This document shows positions 23,511-34,182 of a DNA stretch of 64,000 nucleotides, piece after piece (position 1 is the first letter of the stretch; each line of letters opens with the position of its first letter). Under the pieces are notes generated by a model. That model ran no database searches and was not told the DNA's origin. It was given only the letters and a program-made list of their open reading frames with translations. A program made the position numbers and the translations under genes. Source of the stretch: Tricholoma matsutake (lineage: Eukaryota; Basidiomycota; Agaricomycetes; Agaricales; Tricholomataceae); assembly GCA_026075535.2 (NCBI GenBank), contig AP026550.1, positions 496,001-560,000 on the forward strand. The letters are read 5' to 3'.

Positions 23511-26231
23511 TCAACTTTCTCGGATGGCACCAAAGCGCTCCAAGACTGAGTGGCCACTGGTCAGTGAACCATAGTCAGAGTCGTAGCTGTACAGTTCGCC
23601 TTCCGAACTGTACTGCAATCCAATCTCTGAATCGCTGCATGCTGTGGCGAGTCTTTCTCTCATGGTGGATTCTGAACCAGACCGATTGTCTGGTCCTTTA
23701 TCACATGAGCTGGTCACCCGCTCGTGTCCATTGTTCGGCTGATGATCAGTCTCTGTTACTGATCCCTCTTGAGCAGCGTACATTTTTGCCGCCAGTTTTG
23801 GTTGCCCATATTTGGGGCATTTCTTGTCGGTGGAGTAATGCGCTCCACTGCAACTGTAGCAAGTTGGTTTCTTGCAGTTGTCAGCCTTCCCATCTGATTT
23901 ATGGTCATCAGAGCAGTAGCGTTGTTCATCACAACAATCCTTATGGGGACGAGCTTTGTCGCCGTGGCTTCAATGTTCCGTTTCTGGCACCTTCGAAGAA
24001 TGGTGTCTGGATTTGTCACAATAATCTGGTTTATCATGCTTGTGAGAATGATCTCGATATCATTCATGGGATCTCTCGGGAGAGTGATCCCTTTCTTTTG
24101 ACGGTTTGTTTGAAGAGTTGGCACACTTTGATTTCGTTGAATCAATCATGCACTTTTTCTCTCAAAAGCACCTGGTCATTTTCCCAATTTCCTCTGCCTC
24201 ATGGGCAAAGTATAATATATCACCCATGGAGCTCATCTCCACAGTACAGCCTTTATCCAAGATAAAGGCTATTATATTTGCTGGCAGCCCAGCTACCAGT
24301 TGCATCTTGAACATGAAAACGTCAGGCACCTGAATCATCCTGGTAGCATACCGCTCCAGTTTGTAGTGGTAACTCATAACGCCCTCTTCGGCGTTATATT
24401 TGACGTGCCCGAATTTATTGGTCATGTTGTGTGTTGTGTTATCATGGACGAATTGGTCGTACAGACTGGTGATGACTTCCTTGAAAGTCCATGATGAGCA
24501 TTGACGGTATGCGCTGTCAACGTTGTCTTCAAACCAAACGATTGCAGTGTTCTCCAAGAACATCGCGGTGAACTCAATACGATCAGAGTCGTTCTCTAGT
24601 CCACAGATCTTGTTCACCTTCAGCCATCGAAGGAGACAGCTGAGCCATCTCTCAAATTCCTCGGAGTCCTGTAATCCACCGTACTTTGGCAGATTGAGCA
24701 CCCAAGGTCCATTCTTGCCTCCCATGGTGGGAGTGTCTCGTAAAACAGAGACCTTCCTGTCTATCTGTTTGTGAAACTTCATGTGCATGGCCTTCAAATA
24801 CTTTGAAGGCCATTGAGAGCCACTCTCTCAATACGACTCTGCACTGCTGGTGCGAGCTCGTCGGTATGAGCTGCCCTGGTATGAGAAGGACTTGGAAGTT
24901 CCAGACCACATTCGTCTGGAGTGTCGCCTTGAGCCATCTTCCTTGTCCGAGGATGGGGAAGACTTTTCATCGTCCCCAACGCTCGACGCATCAGACGTTG
25001 AGTTGTTGTCACTGCTGTCATCCCCTCCAGAGTCGCCACCTCCTGGACTGCCTTTTGATCCTGCATGACTCAGTGCAGGTTTTTGGGGTGGTACAGAAGA
25101 ACTTTTCTTGCGGCAGTTGCGGCGGCTGTTGCAAGATGGAGACTTGTATTTATCCCAAGGACGTCTGTCCTTGTTGAATCTAATCCCCTGGTCAGGGAGA
25201 TTAGTGTGCTTTCCTTCACCAATTTCGCCGTCTTGAAATCACTGCAATGCTATCCTATCGGTGGCATTGTAGTGTACTTTCTTTTTAGATGGTACAGGGG
25301 TTGGAAGATCATCAGAATCTCGACGTGGGGTACTGCATTGAGGGCTTAACACTTCAGAACCTGTGGAAGTACCTTTCCTATGCAGGCTTTCCTCCACCTG
25401 GTCTGTTGGTGGAGAAGGGATAATGAGTGGAGTGGGGTATGGAGCAGACATCAGCTGATGTCTGCTCGTGAATCCATCTGACAACTCTTTTAGTTGTCAT
25501 CTCAAGGATGCGGAATCGAAATTGGTCGCATCTTGGCAATGGAGCTCACAGACCTCATGTACGGACTGTAAGTATTCCTCCATCGCATTATCTCTGCTTT
25601 CTTCTCCTACTCGAGGTGCCTCCTCGAGTCTTTTCTTATCTTCTCGTCACTGGGCCCTGGAACCCTCAGACATCGGTGTGGGTGGCGCCAATGCATTTTG
25701 CACCTCAGGCCACTGGGCTGTGGTCAGTCGGGGGGTATTATGCTCCTGATTGGGCCCAGGTGGATTCCCAGATGGTATTTCTGGAGGTATCTCCTCCAGA
25801 GGTGAAAGTAAAATTTGTCCCAGAGGGTTATCTGGGCTGCAACGACCACGTTCACAACTACCTATTCGCAACGCAGATCCATTTGATCCATCGTTGCTGT
25901 CGTAGCCCTCAGTGGATGCGCATCGGCTGTGAAGACCGAGTGTGTTCGAGGCGATTGGTCTCGAAGCGACTGTATGTGCTTCGAGTGGTTGGTTAGACCT
26001 CCTCAGCGAGATACTGGTTCTCGAAGCGCCCATTTGCACTTTGAGAGGAGCGGGAATCACTTGGGAATTGGCCATGGTAGTCTGTCGGGTTTTTTGCCTA
26101 CCCATGGCGAAGGTCCATGTGGCGGATGTGTGTTCTTTGCGGATCGCGATGGGAAGCTTCCCATTGCGGGAGAAGATTTTTGGACGTTGTTGTAACATTC
26201 GCTGATGGGGTGAAGTCGAGCTTAAACTCAA
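23511..26231 (-). pseudogene. Outer chromovirus gag, fragmented
   Basis: Gag is read in at least four pieces separated by frameshifts and stops. 25647-26231 is a serine/proline-rich N-terminal region, and 25239-25484 is more of the same. 24162-24797 is the capsid-like domain (EFERWLSCLLRWLKVNKICG, AIVWFEDNVDSAYRQ, HYKLERYATRMIQVP). 23756-24145 leads to a zinc knuckle, CYSCSGAHYSTDKKC, one residue short of the usual CX2CX4HX4-5C spacing. The fragmentation is far worse than in pol, so gag was probably inactivated long ago or tolerates change. Confidence 0.82.
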
Positions 26232-26255
26232 TATGAGTTTGAGTGTTTAAAAAAG

Positions 26256-26456
26256 TGTTGTGAGTCGGGGGGGTCCCTTTACTTAAGGGTCACACGACAC
26301 TAAACACGAATAACTGGTATTGTGTAAGGGTCTATGATGGTAGTAAAAAGATTCTAGATAGGTAGTAGGACTCGCGCTTATGTAGGCACGAGTCAAAGGC
26401 AATAACATGTAGATTAAACAACTATATAGATTGGGGCATTGCCCCGGATCACCACA
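26256..26456 (-). repeat. 5' LTR of the outer chromovirus
   Basis: 201 bp, the partner of 5347-5547. Transcription would run leftwards from here into gag. Followed by the right-hand target duplication atgga. Confidence 0.93.
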
Positions 26457-27160
26457 ATGGAACACAGGCCCAAACGATGGCAACTGTCATTTGGGCCATG
26501 GATAAGTTTTTCTTTTTTTTCTTTTTTTGCTTTTTGTTTCATCAATCAACTAATTGTATTTTATTGCTTTTTAGGTTATATACTACTGGGGATGACTTGC
26601 CACGACAAAAAATGTGCAACCCACGCCCATGCCCATGCAATCCCCTCCTCCCCATTCAAATGGGATGTGAGGCTGTCGACATGGGCTAGGAGGGTGCAGA
26701 GGGATGCCAGGAGACCCCAGAAGGGGGGTACCTGCCTAGTAAGCACCCACCAACCTCTGTATTTGCACCACATTGCACTGATACACCCAAACTCCCCACC
26801 ACCCCCCCCCCCAAAAAACAAAAAAAAAAAACAGAAATCCAAATGGGGGACAACAGGGACAAATGATGACAAGCCACCCACCCCCAGCCTCACAAGCAAC
26901 TGCTCATGGGGTGGATCGTGGGTGGAACGACAACAACAACAAGCCACCTACCCCCAGCCTCAGGGGCCTCCGACCTGAGGCCAGTCAAGGGGGTGGCTGC
27001 AACCAAGGCTCCGGCTTCATTGGTGGGAACCGCTGGTAAACAGATCCTTTTTTTTTTCCATTGGACGGTCATGAAACCAATGAATGACGGTCCAGGAAGC
27101 ACTCACCAGGGCCAGGCCAGCATGCTGCTAGTGCTGTCAGCTGCTATGGATCACTTGTAG
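26457..27160 (+). repeat. Dispersed low-complexity repeat, 3' part of the copy split by the LTR element
   Basis: Begins with the hairpin-intron module and continues through a CCCACCCCCA-type region. It includes a C-rich/A-rich homopolymer tract (about 26800-26833) matching the T14/G23 tract at 37192-37228 in reverse orientation, and the CAAGCAACTGCTCATGGGGTGG palindrome region near 26893. The segment CTAGTAAGCACCCACCAAC at 26737 is the reverse complement of part of 37265-37295. Confidence 0.65.
26468..26574 (+). other. Hairpin-intron module, copy 3
   Basis: GGCCCAAAC / ATTTGGGCC palindrome at 26468-26497. The intron-like segment runs to 26574, with a TCAACTAAT branch site, a pyrimidine run and CTTTTTAG. 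The donor region reads GATAAG, so GT is lost. Exon frame: AQTMATVIWAM. Confidence 0.5.
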
Positions 27161-27515
27161 AACGCCAACAAGCTAAGGGACAATCATCAGAAACCATGTG
27201 GAAAGAGAAAGAACTTCAAAGAAGTTTGAGCATACTAACTCTGCTACGGAGGGCAGTCCATCATCAGACAGTGCGGACAGTGCCACAGGGTCTTTGAGGG
27301 ACAAAGTTCTGTAAAATAGCTGTTCGACAGCATTGATAGCATATAGGGGGGTCGCTCACTCCAAAGTGGTGTCTTCCGATTCCTGCAATTTTGCCTTCTG
27401 CTCGGTTATCTTTTCACCTTTGATGGTGTGCTTGCAGCGAGTTTTTGGCTCTTTGTAATGAGTCTCCTAAAACCAATGAGACAAAGTCACCACCATCATA
27501 TAAACAAGAGAGACT
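27161..27515. other. No complete gene; possible 3' exon remnant on the minus strand
   Basis: At about 27350-27470 (minus) a lysine-rich frame (HYKEPKTRCKHTIKGEKI) is preceded by an intron-acceptor-like TTGGTTTTAG and ends in TGA. It could be the last exon of a truncated gene whose upstream part was displaced by the hAT element at 27516. I found no family and no convincing upstream exon. Confidence 0.25.
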
Positions 27516-28261
27516 TAGGGCTGCACACCGTCCATATTACGGCCATGGCCATACAACACACGGTAGTTTGACGGATATGGTAGACCGTACACCATCCGCA
27601 TATCTAACACCCATAACCTCTGATGGTACGGTATAGGTACCAATACGGCCGTATTATGGTTGATGGAAATATAATAATACACAAAATTGAATATAACATT
27701 CCAGTACTATAGTAAACAAATGCAGTGCCAGGAGTTTGTTGTTTGCAATGGTCCAGAGTGTTTTATACATTGGAATTTTTATTCAGATAGTGTGAGGGAT
27801 GATACAAATGTTCTTATTGAGATAAGTACAACTAACCGCCCTCGCACGCAGCGAGGGAAGGGGCTACAAAAATAATGAATGACAGAAAACCAAAAAAGCT
27901 CCCACGAAAAACGCGAGTTATTCGCCCTGGCCGTCTGGTAGCCGTCCATCCCCCCTCCCTGTTGCTCCCCGTTTCCACCCTGCAAGCAGTTGCCCGCGGC
28001 GGTGGTTGGGGGTGCTGTGGTGGTGGTGGTGGTGGTTCTCGTCCTCATCCTCCCCGTCCTCCTCATTGTTGTGTTCACCCGCCGTCTCCGTCGTTGTCGG
28101 GTACTCTCTCTGTCTCCGTCCCATCCCCGCCGTCGTGGGGTCCATTCCGCCGCTCGTTCTGGCCCTGCCACCCTGGTCGTCCCTGGTCATCCCCTCGTCG
28201 TTGTTCGGTTTCCTTTTGCTTGCGTGGCCGTGGTCATAATCCACAGCAAAAGTAGTCCACC

Positions 28262-28281
28262 CTGCGAGCAGTAGCTCGCAG
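28262..28281. other. Recurring palindrome CTGCGAGCAG-type
   Basis: CTGCGAGCAGTAGCTCGCAG, arms CTGCGAGC/GCTCGCAG. It is the same structure as 623-640, 35368-35387, 36200-36217, 36270-36287, 36349-36366 and 37115-37132, with paired changes in the arms among copies. Confidence 0.7.
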
Positions 28282-28496
28282 CGGTGGGGACGGGTGCTGG
28301 GTCTGGGTTGTTGTCGTGCTCATCCCTGTCGTTCCCGTCATCGTCGTCCTCTTCGTTGTTGTTGTCGTGATTTAGTCGTCGGCATCCTTCGTCTTCATGC
28401 CCTTCTGCAGTCTCCTACGCCCAAATGACGAGGCAGTCCTCAGCCAGCGGGTGGAGGTGCGTTGGTTGTCGTTGTAGTGTCGTTGTTAGATAAAAC

Positions 28497-28564
28497 CTGT
28501 AGATAATAACAATAGAAGTTAGTTGAATGAAGAAAATGAGAGAGGAGACATAAAAAACACTTAC
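28497..28564 (-). other. Hairpin-intron module, copy 6 (intron only well kept)
   Basis: 68-nt intron-like segment on the minus strand: GTAAGTG donor, TTCAACTAAC branch site, ATCTACAG acceptor, next exon GTTTTATC. The upstream exon end differs from the other copies (CACCCCGG instead of the GGGCCC palindrome). It lies inside the hAT element 27516-28919. Confidence 0.55.
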
Positions 28565-28927
28565 CCGGGGTGGTCGTATTCCCACCATTTGTTCGTTCGG
28601 TGGTGGTGGTAGCCCTGCATCGTCATCGTCGTTGTCTTACTGACAAGGCGAGCTCGCCGTTGTCGTCGTCGTTGGGCTTATCTTCGTTGACTGTTTGGTC
28701 ATTGTGTGATCGAAACCTAAATAAATTTGTCAGCATTTCTATTTTTGGCTGAGTGCTTATAGAAAGCGCCGTATAACCGTATGCACGGCCGTAACGGCCG
28801 TCTTTTGACGGTCAATACGGCATAAATCCGTACCGTACACCGTACCGTCAAGGCAAGTCTCAAGGTCCTGACGGTACGGGTACCGTAACCGTCAGTGTAC
28901 GGCACGGTGCGCAGCCCTAGAGAGACT

Positions 28928-29437
28928 TAGGGCGAGAAGAGGGCTTGCTGGAAAAAAAAAGAGGTGTGAGCTTCAGCTTTTCAAGTCGAGAATGTTATGT
29001 GGCAGACCCAAATGCCAACTTGTGGTCAGGGTCGGTAGCGTCTTGGAACACCTCGTCGACGAGGCCCTACGGCGGGCGATTCATCTGATAACTAGAGCGG
29101 AATTGAGAGCGCCATCCGCGTAAGATGACTGAATGAGTACCTAGTCGTAACGCTATCCCGCTGTCGTTCATTGAGTGCACCCTCAATCATTCCTTTGGTG
29201 AGGATAGTGCATCCGCATATGAGAAACTCGGTTTATCTTGTTTGTTGCATCGATTTTAGCGCGGTTGTCGAATGGATAAGTGTCTCTTCATCTTGCCTCA
29301 CTACTTAAGTCAACTCAAAGTATTGATACGTCACGCGTCACTGGGGATTAACTGTGCTCTCTGGAATACTACATGCCTGACTAACAAAACGACTGAAAAA
29401 GAGAACTCCCGTATTTCTCCAGATGTAGGCTTTCCTT
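28928..29437. other. Intergenic, no gene supported
   Basis: 510 bp between the hAT element and the stop of the HNH gene. No long open frame, RNA gene or repeat was recognised. It includes the 3' flank of the HNH gene and a few host-like AT/GC-balanced stretches. Confidence 0.5.
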
Positions 29438-30691
29438 TCACCCCATCACTCCAATAGAATGGGTCGCCTTATTCCAAAGGGCATGATTCAGGACGGCAGA
29501 TGAACTTCCATCGAACGCCAATACACCCAAATGATCCATATCACGATCAAGCGAGTCAATATGTTCACCTGCACCTGAGAGATGTGCGACCTTGGCACAA
29601 GCAGCATGCAAGGCCAGAAGCTTCGGAGAGGGGAGTTCGGGATATTTCGTAGGATCTGAGGAGGTGAACGTGACCTGCCTAGGTACCTGCAACCTATTGC
29701 TGGTGGTCTTTACGTTGTAGCAATTCGCGACGTTCTAGATCGGAGCAGTCAATTGGGACATACATCTGTTAGGAGCACAGCACAGCACTCACTGTCTCCT
29801 CGAACCACATATCCAGCCGATCAAACCAGTCGTGTACATTGCGTTCCATTGTCATGACATTATAGAGGGAATGCACTTTGGGACCATTTAGGCTTTCGAC
29901 ATCATAACCGAAGCGCTTCAAAACCGCCAACACGGAGGCTGAATACTCTTTCTGGGTAAGGATTAGCTCCGTGGTAGCAGTATATAAACAATTTACCTTC
30001 ACGGACGAGCTCGTGGGTGTATTAGATACGTCAAAATAAGTAGAGTCTGGTACAATGTGAGCGCACTCCGTGTTTACGGCACCGCCCGCAGCAATAACCT
30101 GTTGATCGCTGATACTTCTGGATGCTGCAAAGTCAAACATTCCAGTAATTACGCATCGAAGCCCATCCCTTTCAAGAGCCTGGATTCGGACATGGAAACC
30201 TAATGAATTTGTGCTAGGGCAAATAAAATACGACCTACTTACCTGCTCCTTCGCGTCCACGTGGCTCTTCGGTGCCTCTCGAATCGTTCCCTGGAGATCT
30301 TTCTTGTCTTTGTCGAACGAGGGACGGCTCGAATGGTCCGAGGGGGCTGGCGTCCGCCCTTTGAACTTCTTGACTGAGTGCGAGTTACGCCTAGATCTTC
30401 CCCAATGCCAAAGGAGTACTTACATGGGCGAATGTAGTAGTCAATAAAAGACTGGCCAAGTTTAGACAAGACTTTAAAGTCGTTATTGCAGGAGTGGATG
30501 GCCTTGACGATCTCATGACGCGCATTCTCGGTGGGAGCATGGAGAATCAAGTAGCCGAGGATTCGTGCGTGAGTGATGAGAGGTTTTTCAGTGACTTGCT
30601 GTTGGAAGGCGAGGCAAACCCTGTATGCACTGAGTGCGTTGGGTCCCAACTGAGCCGCTTCAGAGCGATCGGCGGGAGGGAGATTAGGCAT
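29438..30691 (-). CDS. HNH-nuclease-domain protein, five exons, apparently intact
   Basis: Exons 30424-30691, 30243-30373, 29997-30179, 29793-29951 and 29438-29734. The four introns are 50, 63, 45 and 58 nt, all GT...AG. The joined CDS is 1038 nt, giving 345 aa with no stops. The N-terminal helical part (MPNLPPADRSEAAQLGPNAL) precedes an HNH-like region typical of many basidiomycete hypothetical proteins: RDGLRCVITGMFD, ECAHIVPDSTYFD, then KVHSLYNVMTMERNVHDWFD (the H-x-N-x-M segment). The C-terminal part (LALHAACAKVAHLSGAGEHI) is also characteristic. Function of this family is unknown; a nuclease role is inferred from the fold signature. It is one of only two undamaged genes in the window and is surrounded by transposons. 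Confidence 0.85.
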
Positions 30692-31246
30692 GATGGTAAG
30701 AGATCAAGATCCGGCAATCTCCGCCAAAAACGTGTGCTGTGCACGTTGTTTGGTCCAGCTTGCGTCGCAGATCACGAGCGTGAACACAGACCCGTCATTC
30801 ACAAGGCGAGTGCTTCATGCATTTTTATAGTCTGGATTAATTGGCACACTTTGTATGGATGTGCTTGTTATATGTGAAAAGGGAAGAAAACGAGAGAAAA
30901 ATAATTTACCAAAAAGGGGCGCATGCTCGCATCACGGCCTGGTCAATATTTTGGTGGCACCAGACTCATGTTTACTAACACAATTTATGACAAAACTGTC
31001 TGGCTATACCAATACAAACCATATTAGATAGCTATTCTAAGTACTTCATGGCCAAATGAAGCTGTTCTGCATCATTTAGGTGTAGGTCAATTTTTTTCAG
31101 CCTCCAGCAGGACCCCCCCCCTACCCATGGGCCACAGTTCAGGATTCCCACTCTGCCACCCCCTTGTGGTGGACAATGATTAACATCATTCAACGTGGCT
31201 GGCTCGGAGTCACAAACCACGACATGTCATCAATGTGACATGACAC
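30692..31246. other. Intergenic upstream of the HNH gene
   Basis: It should contain the promoter of the HNH gene in its first few hundred bases, which are GC-richer. Further out it becomes AT-rich with a C9 run near 31114. No gene seen. Confidence 0.5.
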
Positions 31247-31808
31247 TAGTGTTGCCAACGGCGCGGCTCGGAGCTGCGAGCCGTTGAGCTGAGCCGCTAT
31301 TTTGGGCCAGCTGCGCTGATAAATTGGCTCACAGCTCAGAGCTGCCCAGAGCTGCTCAAGCCATGCCCTAAGTTGCCTCAAATGCAGAGCTACTGGAGGG
31401 CTTTAAATGTTCTTAAAACACTATAAAACACTCTGTAGGAGTTCCTACTGCCATTTTGAATACATGTTGTTATACCCTACTCCCCAGAGCCATCTCTCGA
31501 GCATGTTTTGTAATAGGTATGAGGAGATAAACACAGCCAAATAATCTCATCAAAGATACCGATCTGTGCAAAACTCAAATAGTATGACTTGTTTCTTTTG
31601 TAATAATAGTCTACTCAACCTATTTGACCATTAAAATACATAACTGAAGCATAAATACAACTCGGATTGCAAGCTCACAACTTTGGGCAATCTCAATCGG
31701 CTTAGCCGGCTCAGAGCCACTCAGGGTGACTCTGCACCATTTTGATCGGCTCAAGTGCCTGAGCCGCGCCGTGGGCGAGCCACGCCAAGCCGAGCCATGG
31801 CATCACTA
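31247..31808. mobile_element. Short hAT MITE, 562 bp
   Basis: Ends TAGTGTTGCCAACGGC and (reverse complement) TAGTGATGCCATGGCT, with repeated GGCTCGGAGC/GAGCCG subterminal motifs. Flanks are catgacac (31239-31246) and tatgacac (31809-31816), an 8-bp duplication with one C-to-T difference. No coding capacity; AT-rich core. Confidence 0.88.
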
Positions 31809-31816
31809 TATGACAC

Positions 31817-32809
31817 ATGATGTAGATGATTGCATTTCTTGAGGTTGTTGTGGGTGATAGAGCAGCTCTCATCACTTGGAGGACTGATCCCCTCAAGCTC
31901 TATTGCACCCTTGAGTTCTAGCATGCAAAAGATGTACCATTTCAGCACCCCCCTAATCCCTCAAAAAGTTTGGTTTGAACTGGTTTGAACCTCAGTTCTC
32001 TTGCCATGCCCATGTCCCAAACTGAGAACCAGAACCATTATGTCCAGTGGCTGGACCAAACCTGAACTGAACAGAACTGTTGGTTCAGTTCTACCAGTTC
32101 TGGTTCTTTGCATCAGTTTGGGACTGAACTTGGGCAACCCTAATTGATAGATGGAAAGTATAAATAGTTTGACTTTGATGCAAACAAAGTGAGTATGGGC
32201 ATGTGCAGAATAATAGTTACATTAAGTTTTAAGCTCAGTTTATATACTACAGCTAATGTCTAAGGTTACTAGGCCCTCCACTTGTCACTGCATGGACCAT
32301 TTCCTCAACACAAAAAATGTAACAATTAGTACAGGGGTTTAGCAACTTAGGACTTACAATGTATCAAACAAAACTAGATCTGAATCTATTGTCCTGGTCA
32401 TGTACAGTGTAAGTAAAAAGTGCTGCCTACTACAAAGATTGTTTGGTACAAGTGTCACCAAACAAACATAAGCACATGTTACAGGTTGGCAGCAGCAACT
32501 ATCTCATAACCCCCTAAAGCAAATTGTTTTGGATGCCAATGGTACAGATATGGTAGCCGCCATATGGGTGCTGTCAAGCTGTCAAGCTGTCAATTCCGAG
32601 TTCTCAGTAATGAGAACAAGGTTTTGTCAGTATGAGTGAGTGCAGTGTCTCGTGTGATCTATTCTTGCCGCAGCAATTCCCCTTTTGGGCGAACCAGGAA
32701 GTTCTTTTGGGTGTTGTGTCAAGTGCCCCTTTTGGGCTCTCTGGCCTGGGCCCTGACTGAGATTTGGCAGAAGTAAGAAAAAATTCCAGATTGGTATCCA
32801 TGGCTATAC
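31817..32809. other. No gene; possible hAT end near 31965-32143
   Basis: The stretch 31970-32143 is rich in inverted GGTTCAGTTC/GAACTGAAC motifs like hAT subterminal regions and ends TTGGGCAACCCTA. A matching left end and target duplication were not found, so it may be a fragment. The rest (32150-32800) is AT-rich with no recognised feature. Confidence 0.35.
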
Positions 32810-33211
32810 TGTCAAGAACCGTTCCTCACCCGATCGGAACCTGCATCCGTCCGACCCTTTTCCACACATTGAACCTGACATTTGTCTACTCCTCCCACTT
32901 TCATTCCCAGCCGCCTTGCACTGCCAACACTGCTGTGCACCAGGCCACCTTGTACAGCATCCATGGCTGCCTTCCCAAGGCTGCCGTCTCTATTGCAAAT
33001 TCAACTATGGATTCCTGTGCAGCTCCCGCTAGGTAATTTATCTACGCAGTCGAGACACTGCCACAGTCTTCATTTCTGTTCCGCCTTTATTCCAGACTAC
33101 AGTATTTAAGCTTAGTTAGTTTTGCCTTGTATTCCCCAGTTCGTATATCGACTTTAAACCTGCCAATCTAATTCTCCTTCTACTCCTACCTCAGTTCTCT
33201 AAGAGTCTGAA
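32810..33211 (+). repeat. LTR fragment of the 1584-5022 chromovirus family
   Basis: Starts TGTCAAGAACC and matches 4341-4752 along its length (for example CACTGCCAACACTGCTGTGC and CTTCCCAAGGCTGCCGTCTC), including the TATTTAAGCTTAGTTAG box. The match stops at TCTGAAC, short of the proposed LTR end, and no target duplication is visible, so it is a truncated solo LTR. Confidence 0.85.
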
Positions 33212-33389
33212 CCAGTGATTAAAAACCTGCAGCTGAGGACGATGGCTTTACAGTCATGGTGGAGGAGCTCCAAGATCCTCTGTTAAAGCCCTTGTACCAG
33301 GGTTTGCCCCCATTGCTGTTCGTGTGCCATCGCCATTTTTTTCTATATTTTTTTTAATATTTTTTATTTGGCAATGTTTTGACTGTTTA

Positions 33390-33800
33390 CCCAGCCAGCT
33401 GTGTGATGTCAAACCTTTTGATGCAAACAAATCCACCGAGACTGTGAGGTCTCCATTTGCTGAGACCTGTCAGGAGATGACCCAAGATGAGGTTCGGTAC
33501 ATGTTTCCAAACCCACTTTGGCCCATATTGAAAATGACTTTTTTAATAAATGCCTTCTTAGAGCGCTTAAATTTGTCAAGTCAGGGCAATATGTGAACAT
33601 GGCTCACATTGATCCTAAGCTGGTGTATGCGGACAATCACTGACTTAAAAATGTGGACACCAAACAGCTCACTGTCGGTGTGATGGCGGGCACAATAACC
33701 AAATCTTATTTGACCAGTCCAACTGAGGGAGGCTGATGCACTAACCTGTGGCTGCTCCACAAGGTTATGGTTGCTCCATTCACCCAGGACATGAGATGGG
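33390..33800 (+). pseudogene. Decayed ORF of unknown origin
   Basis: Starting around CDVKPFDANKSTETVRSPFA, an open frame runs through EVRYMFPNPLWPILKM. After a frame change it seems to continue as MAHIDPKLVYADNH, a TGA, then KNVDTKQLTVGVMAGTI and another TGA. The residue pattern looks protein-like rather than random, but I recognise no family. It could be part of a transposon protein. Confidence 0.3.
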
Positions 33801-33831
33801 ACCTGTAATTTACCCTCCCCCACCTATTCTG

Positions 33832-33915
33832 ATTGGAGTCCAGTTATTCCAGTCAGAGTCCAGTTATTCCAGTTGGAGTCTAGTTATTCTGACCAGATTC
33901 CAGTTACTCCAGATG
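33832..33915 (+). repeat. 20-bp tandem repeat, about four units
   Basis: Degenerate units of GGAGTCCAGTTATTCCAGTY repeated head to tail. Units three and four carry several changes. Confidence 0.75.
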
Positions 33916-33989
33916 CTCAACTTAGAGTATATACCCTAATGGATAGTCAAATTTCAAGTCTTAAGTTGTCAAAGTGCCTACAAAATATA

Positions 33990-34085
33990 TTTGTGCAGAG
34001 TAAGGATTGAACTCAAGACATCTTGATTAGAGTGATCACACAACAAATCAAACATGTGTGCTTAACCAGTTGAGCCACAGGAGAA
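33990..34085 (-). repeat. tRNA-like SINE head (pol III A and B boxes)
   Basis: On the minus strand TGGCTCAACTGG (34066-34077) matches a tRNA A box. GAGTTCAATCC (34004-34014) matches a B box, about 50 nt downstream. The cloverleaf is incomplete: acceptor and T stems pair poorly, so this is not a functional tRNA gene. The likely body extends leftwards into 33900-33990. A tRNA-derived SINE is the simplest reading. Confidence 0.5.
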
Positions 34086-34182
34086 TTATTAGTTAGTAAT
34101 ATAAGGTTTATTCATGACACTCAAACTCACAACTCTAATTTTTTTCGAAGTAGGTAAGATCAATTTTTTTGATTAACCACAT

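Larger units (their letters stand above)
5347..26456 (-). mobile_element. Nested Ty3/gypsy chromovirus with two internal insertions
   Basis: Two 201-bp LTRs (5347-5547 and 26256-26456) starting TGTTGTGAGTC and ending ATCACCACA bound this element. Flanking 5-mers are acgga (5342-5346) and atgga (26457-26461), a target duplication with one CpG C-to-T change. Coding is on the minus strand: gag from about 26231, zinc knuckle near 23850, protease 22911-23510, reverse transcriptase 22712 to 16612, then RNase H, integrase and chromodomain down to 8118, and an extra 2.5-kb 3' region. A younger LTR element (10566-16606) and a hAT transposon (17394-22424) sit inside pol. Removing both leaves about 10.0 kb. 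Stops and frameshifts make it non-autonomous. Confidence 0.93.
27516..28919. mobile_element. Non-autonomous hAT element, 1.4 kb
   Basis: Ends TAGGGCTGCACACCGT and ACGGTGCGCAGCCCTA are near-perfect inverted repeats, and gagagact flanks both sides exactly (27508-27515, 28920-28927). Subterminal ACGGTACGG-type motifs are repeated near both ends. The interior has no transposase. Instead it carries the dispersed low-complexity repeat with a hairpin-intron module (28497-28564) and a (GGT)n run near 28017-28040. Confidence 0.92.

Noticed and set aside
31965..32143. Complete hAT element
   Set aside because: One end-like sequence (GGGCAACCCTA) was seen, but no matching opposite end or 8-bp duplication.
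33990..34085. Functional tRNA gene
   Set aside because: A and B boxes match but the acceptor and T stems do not pair.
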